A stretch of DNA of 9,197 nt from contig JANRIF010000231.1 of NCBI GenBank assembly GCA_033765245.1, forward strand, positions 1 to 9,197. The letters run 5' to 3'. The translations under genes were made by a program, and so were the position numbers. This document shows positions 6,235 to 9,197 of this stretch, piece by piece (positions within the stretch are counted from its first letter, which is position 1; each line of letters opens with the position of its first letter). Origin of the DNA: GCA-002840015 sp033765245. Its GTDB lineage: Bacteria > Pseudomonadota > Gammaproteobacteria > Xanthomonadales > Xanthomonadaceae. The notes beneath the pieces were generated by a model. That model did not search any database, had not been told where the DNA came from, and worked only from the letters and a program-made list of their open reading frames with translations.

Positions 6235-6786
6235 ATGAAGCGCAATCTCATGACGCTGGCCCTGCTGGCCGCCCTTCCCTTCGCCGCCAACGCTGGCGAG
6301 CTGAGCTACAACTACGTCGAAGCCGGTTACTCGCTGGTCAACAGCAACCCCGATGCCGACGGTCTTGCCGTGAATGGTTCGTACGCCCTGACCGACAACA
6401 TCCATGCGTTCGGCGGCTACAGCACGTTCAACATCGAAAACACCCCGGTCGATCTGGACATCTGGAACCTCGGCCTCGGCTACAACTACGGCCTCAGCGA
6501 CAACACCGACCTGCTGGTGCGCGGCGCCTACGAGAAGGGCTACTTCGATCGCGGCTTCGCCAACCCGGACGGCTGGTACGGCGAAACCGGCGTGCGCAGC
6601 CTGTTTGCCTCCAACCTGGAAGGCTGGGCGCTGGTCGGTTACGAAGACACCGAGGGCAGCAACGGCGACGTGTACGGCAAGTTCGGCGCCCAGATCAAGA
6701 TCAACAAGAGCTTCGGCGTGGTGGCCGAGGTGAAGTTCATCGACGGCGACGAGCAGTACTTCATCGGCCCGCGTCTGACGTTCTGA
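6235..6786 (+). CDS. ax21: Ax21-family outer-membrane beta-barrel protein, 183 aa
   Basis: This is a predicted small outer-membrane beta-barrel of the Ax21 family found in Xanthomonas, Stenotrophomonas and relatives. Residues 1-20 are a clear Sec signal peptide (MKRN, hydrophobic core, cleavage after AANA). The mature part has the alternating pattern of short beta-strands separated by acidic turns. Family-typical segments are SYNYVEAGY (24-32), the IWNLGLGYNYGLSDNTDL region, LEGWALVGYEDTEG (128-141) and the C-terminal FIGPRLTF. That C terminus ends in Phe, the usual signal for BAM-assisted barrel insertion. Early claims that Ax21 yields a quorum-sensing or XA21-activating peptide were retracted; the molecular role remains unclear. 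AAGGA (6223-6227) lies 7 nt before the ATG. The gene has its own strong terminator just downstream, so it appears to be expressed alone. Confidence 0.9.
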   Translation: MKRNLMTLALLAALPFAANAGELSYNYVEAGYSLVNSNPDADGLAVNGSYALTDNIHAFGGYSTFNIENTPVDLDIWNLGLGYNYGLSDNTDLLVRGAYEKGYFDRGFANPDGWYGETGVRSLFASNLEGWALVGYEDTEGSNGDVYGKFGAQIKINKSFGVVAEVKFIDGDEQYFIGPRLTF

Positions 6787-6809
6787 TGCATCGTGGTTGA
6801 GTGCGGCAC

Positions 6810-6838
6810 AAAAAAGCCCGGCATTGCCGGGCTTTTTT
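6810..6838 (+). terminator. Intrinsic terminator of the Ax21-family gene
   Basis: A perfect 7-bp GC-rich stem GCCCGGC/GCCGGGC (6816-6822 and 6826-6832) encloses an ATT loop. It is flanked by A6 (6810-6815) and T6 (6833-6838), which extend the pairing. It lies 24 bp after the Ax21 stop codon. The symmetry would let it also work on the minus strand, but no minus-strand gene ends here. It separates the envelope gene from the nuclease-NTPase gene that follows. Confidence 0.95.
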
Positions 6839-6973
6839 GTGGCCCGCGCGCCACGCCCACCCACCGCACGCGACCGCGGCAACGCATCCGGCTCCCTTGC
6901 CGCGCCGCCATCCGGTAGCATCGACCCACGCGCATCGGCCAACCTCGGCGAGGCGATCGTCGACCAGCTTGGC

Positions 6974-6978
6974 AGGGA
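6974..6978 (+). promoter_or_regulatory. Ribosome binding site for the GTG start of the nuclease-NTPase gene
   Basis: AGGGA lies 9 nt before GTG 6988. The same frame has a stop (TAG) at 6916 and no ATG, GTG or TTG between it and 6988. GTG 6988 is therefore the first possible start and the one with a Shine-Dalgarno. The nearby ATG at 6983 is in another frame and meets a stop after two codons. Confidence 0.7.
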
Positions 6979-6987
6979 AAGCATGTC

Positions 6988-9197
6988 GTGAGTTCGGACA
7001 AGGACCTCATCCAGGAACTGCGCACGGAATCGATCCGGCATCTCACCACCGCATTCGCACAGGTGCGCTGCGAGGCGCTCGGCGCGCTCAATACGCTGCC
7101 CTACGAGCAACTACTCGGTCCGGGCCTGGAACGTCTGTGTTTCGAACTGCTGCTGACCAATGGCTTTGAACCGCGCTTCTTTGGGCGCTCCGGACAGGCG
7201 CAGTTCGAGGTCGATCTGATCGCCAGCAAGGACGGCCGCACCGAACTGTACCAGTGCAAGAACACCCAGCTGCACCAGAAGGATATTTCCAGGATTCTCG
7301 AAGCCTTCGAGACGCAGTGGCTGGGCCAGCAAGGGCTGCCCCAACCGGCCCGCTACGTGATCTGCTCGCCTTCGCTGCTCCGTGACGTGATGCAGGACCG
7401 CCATTGGTTGCAGGCCAAGCAGGCCATCGAGACGCGCCATCCCGGCCTCAGTGTCGAGCTGTGGCACCGCGACATGCTCGATGGCTGGCTCAAGCGCCTT
7501 CCCGACGTGGTGGCGGACCTGTTTTCGGATCGCCACGCCGAACTGTTCTGCGGCCTGGACGACTGGCATCCCGGCCTGTTCACCGCCGTGCGCGAAGACG
7601 CGCCGGGCGATCCTCGGCTGGATCGGTTTCTGGAGCAACACGGCAAGGCAGGCGTCTACCTGCACCCGCCGTATCAGTCCGCCTTGGATGAGGCCCTGGC
7701 GGCCTCGCCGGTGGTGCTGGTCCATGGTCGGCAGGCCTGCGGCAAGACCTTCGCCGCGCTGACCCATGCCAGCGGCGGCAACGCGCGTGGCTGGCGCAGC
7801 TATTTCATCGACGTCGGCGGCGACGACTTCGATCGCGGCGCGCTGTATGACGGCGTGCGCCGCCGCAGCACGCGCCCTTCCCTGTTCGTCCTGGAAAACG
7901 CCCACGCCAAGCCCGAGGAAGTGGCCCTGGGCCTGCGCAAACTGCGGCAACACCTGAGCGGCGGCCGCGTGCGGGTGATCTGCCTGAGCCGGATCGACCT
8001 GAGCGATGACGATCTGCCCACCGATGCCCATGCCGTGTTCGCCGAACTGAAGGAAACCGGTGCCACGGTGGCCTTTGCCAACGACGAAAAGGTGCTGCTC
8101 GGCCTGCTTCGGCATCTGCGGCCAGACCTGGATGGGCTGTCGCCAGCGCGCAGGCAGCGTCTGTTCGCCCTGAGCGGACGCGATTTGCTGGCGCTGTCCG
8201 AACTGCTGCGTGGCATCGCGGACCCGGCGCAGATCGACACCCTGTCGGTGACCGATCTGTACGACACGCTGCGGCGGCAATACTTCAATGGCCGCCTCGC
8301 CGACGAATTTCCCGCAGTGCGGGAGCTGGCGGCCCTGGCCCAGTTCGACCTCAAGCCCCTGACTGCACTGCTGCCGATCCCGGAGCGCGAACAGCAAAAC
8401 CTCAACCAGCTGTGCCGCAAGGCCGGGCGGCCGCCGCGCTGGCAGTTCGTCCACTCCAGCGCCGCCGAACTGGTGCTGCACGCACTGTGTGCCGGCCATG
8501 GTCTGGATACGCCGGATGCGGTGGCCGAGTGGGCGGGGCAACGGATCGTCGAATATCTGGGGCGGGTGGTCGAGTCGTCTGCCTCCCTTGCGAGCGACAC
8601 CATCACCATCGAACCGCGAGCACTGCTGCGCAATCGCTTGACCTTGCTGAACCGGGAGCAAGAGTCACGGCTCAAGCTGGCGCTGCTGGATGATCCGGCC
8701 CATGCCTTTCTGCGCTTGTTCGCCGCCAATGGCAGCGTCTTCGAGTTGTTCAAGATCGTGGAAAGCGCCTCTGCCGCGCTGGCCGAGGCCATGCTCACCG
8801 CGCTGGAGCACAACCCCGACCAGGTGACACACCTCATCGAACGCACCATCCAGAGTCAGCGCTCGATCGGCACTTTGAGTCTCGCGCTGCGCGAACTGCG
8901 CATGGACTCCGAGCGCCGCGCGCTCGGCGAGCGGCTGGAGCGCGCCATCGGCGGGCCCGCCTTTCTGCGCCTGATCGCCGCCAATGGCAGTGTCTTCGAG
9001 TTGTTCTCGATTTTGAAGCAGACTTCGGCCGCACTGGCCGAAGCCATGCTCACCGCCCTGGAGCACAACCCCGACCAGGTAACAGACCTCATCGAACGCA
9101 CCATCCAGCGCCAGCGCTCAATCGGCACCTTGGACCTCACCTTGCGCGAACTGCGCATGGACTCCGAGCGCCGCGCGCTCGGCGAGCGGCTGGAGCG
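6988..9197 (+). CDS. Mrr-like nuclease / STAND-like NTPase / 85-aa repeat protein, partial (736 codons seen); candidate antiphage sensor-effector
   Basis: This is a large cytosolic protein that runs off the window. Residues 40-130 form a PD-(D/E)XK nuclease domain of Mrr type: helix Glu48 (GLERLCFELL), Asp76 (FEVDLI) and Gln89-x-Lys91 (YQCKN), the QxK variant typical of Mrr. Residues 240-410 form a P-loop NTPase: Walker A GRQACGKT (247-254), strand LFVLENAH (299-306) as Walker B, VICLSR (330-335) resembling the sensor strand of STAND NTPases, and SGRDLLALSELL near 396 where STAND proteins have their GxP-like helix. Residues 415-570 are helical and include WQFVHSSAAELVLHAL (485-500), like a STAND winged-helix region. 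From residue 573 an 85-residue repeat begins. Known antiviral STAND (Avs) proteins combine the same three parts, with the repeats binding a phage protein and the nuclease acting as effector. I do not recognise the exact family, so the defence role is inference. Codon use resembles its neighbours, with no clear sign of recent transfer. Confidence 0.82.
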   Translation, partial: MSSDKDLIQELRTESIRHLTTAFAQVRCEALGALNTLPYEQLLGPGLERLCFELLLTNGFEPRFFGRSGQAQFEVDLIASKDGRTELYQCKNTQLHQKDISRILEAFETQWLGQQGLPQPARYVICSPSLLRDVMQDRHWLQAKQAIETRHPGLSVELWHRDMLDGWLKRLPDVVADLFSDRHAELFCGLDDWHPGLFTAVREDAPGDPRLDRFLEQHGKAGVYLHPPYQSALDEALAASPVVLVHGRQACGKTFAALTHASGGNARGWRSYFIDVGGDDFDRGALYDGVRRRSTRPSLFVLENAHAKPEEVALGLRKLRQHLSGGRVRVICLSRIDLSDDDLPTDAHAVFAELKETGATVAFANDEKVLLGLLRHLRPDLDGLSPARRQRLFALSGRDLLALSELLRGIADPAQIDTLSVTDLYDTLRRQYFNGRLADEFPAVRELAALAQFDLKPLTALLPIPEREQQNLNQLCRKAGRPPRWQFVHSSAAELVLHALCAGHGLDTPDAVAEWAGQRIVEYLGRVVESSASLASDTITIEPRALLRNRLTLLNREQESRLKLALLDDPAHAFLRLFAANGSVFELFKIVESASAALAEAMLTALEHNPDQVTHLIERTIQSQRSIGTLSLALRELRMDSERRALGERLERAIGGPAFLRLIAANGSVFELFSILKQTSAALAEAMLTALEHNPDQVTDLIERTIQRQRSIGTLDLTLRELRMDSERRALGERLE
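8704..9197 (+). repeat. 255-bp in-frame tandem repeat (85 aa), two copies seen, second cut by the window edge
   Basis: Copy 1 is 8704-8958 and copy 2 begins at 8959, with 239 of 255 bp visible. I count about 30 mismatches over the 239 aligned bases and 10 changed residues of 79, with no indels. The last 55 visible bases are identical. Each unit is all-helical in appearance: FLRL-AANG, SVFELF, ALAEAMLTALEHNPDQV, LIERTIQ-QRSIGTL, LRELRMDSERRALGERLE. The stretch before copy 1 (8629-8703, LRNRLTLLNREQESRLKLAL...) lines up weakly with the unit's C-terminal part, so an older degenerate copy probably precedes the array. More copies may follow past the edge. Confidence 0.97.

Noticed and set aside
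6841..6987. Promoter of the nuclease-NTPase gene (TTGCCG at 6897, TAGCAT at 6916)
   Set aside because: The two hexamers are only 13 bp apart, too close for a normal sigma-70 promoter, and no better pair is visible. I cannot support a promoter call here.
6797..6991. 64-codon plus frame starting inside the Ax21 terminator
   Set aside because: Its N terminus is a translation of the terminator hairpin (KSPALPGFF), a common artefact, and it ends two codons after an ATG that overlaps the ribosome-binding region of the next gene.
7111..8661. 516-codon open frame on the minus strand
   Set aside because: It is the antisense shadow of the nuclease-NTPase gene. Its Gln/Arg/Ala-rich translation has no domain, whereas the plus frame shows QCK and Walker A motifs.
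8704..9197. TALE-like DNA-binding repeats (near-identical repeats with variable positions, in a xanthomonad)
   Set aside because: TALE repeats are about 34 residues with a characteristic LTPEQVVAIA-type start. These units are 85 residues with no sequence resemblance; only the general pattern of variation is similar.

Overview
The window is high-GC DNA (roughly two thirds G+C by eye, with strongly G/C-ending codons) from a gammaproteobacterium, most likely Xanthomonadaceae/Lysobacteraceae. Three things point there: an OleA that closely follows the Xanthomonas enzyme, an Ax21-family outer-membrane protein, and an array of 8-bp intergenic repeats of a kind I recall as common in that group. I see no tRNA, rRNA, integrase, insertion sequence or CRISPR array.

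Left part, minus strand (4354 down to 1): a large two-domain M16 zinc metallopeptidase with a signal peptide, then a DUF4156-type lipoprotein, then a 304-bp gap holding the octamer array, then the N-terminal 236 codons of oleA. OleA is the first enzyme of long-chain olefin biosynthesis; the rest of the ole cluster would lie beyond position 1.

Middle part, plus strand (4469 to 6838): an SDR oxidoreductase divergent from the peptidase, a short region with two tandem inverted repeats, a small hypothetical exported protein, trmL (tRNA wobble ribose methyltransferase, possibly leaderless), and an Ax21-family beta-barrel gene. The Ax21 gene is preceded by a stem-loop and closed by a strong intrinsic terminator. 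These look like separately expressed housekeeping or envelope genes rather than one pathway.

Right part, plus strand (6988 to the window edge): the most notable object. It is one large, truncated gene whose protein joins an Mrr-like PD-(D/E)XK nuclease domain, a STAND-like P-loop NTPase and a C-terminal solenoid of 85-residue tandem repeats. This nuclease-NTPase-repeat layout matches the logic of antiviral STAND (Avs-like) immune sensors, so it is a single-gene candidate phage-defence system. The two visible repeats are nearly identical apart from a few positions, several of which changed at two or three bases of the codon. This suggests repeat shuffling or diversification of a recognition surface. 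The functional assignment is inference; the domains and repeats are visible directly.
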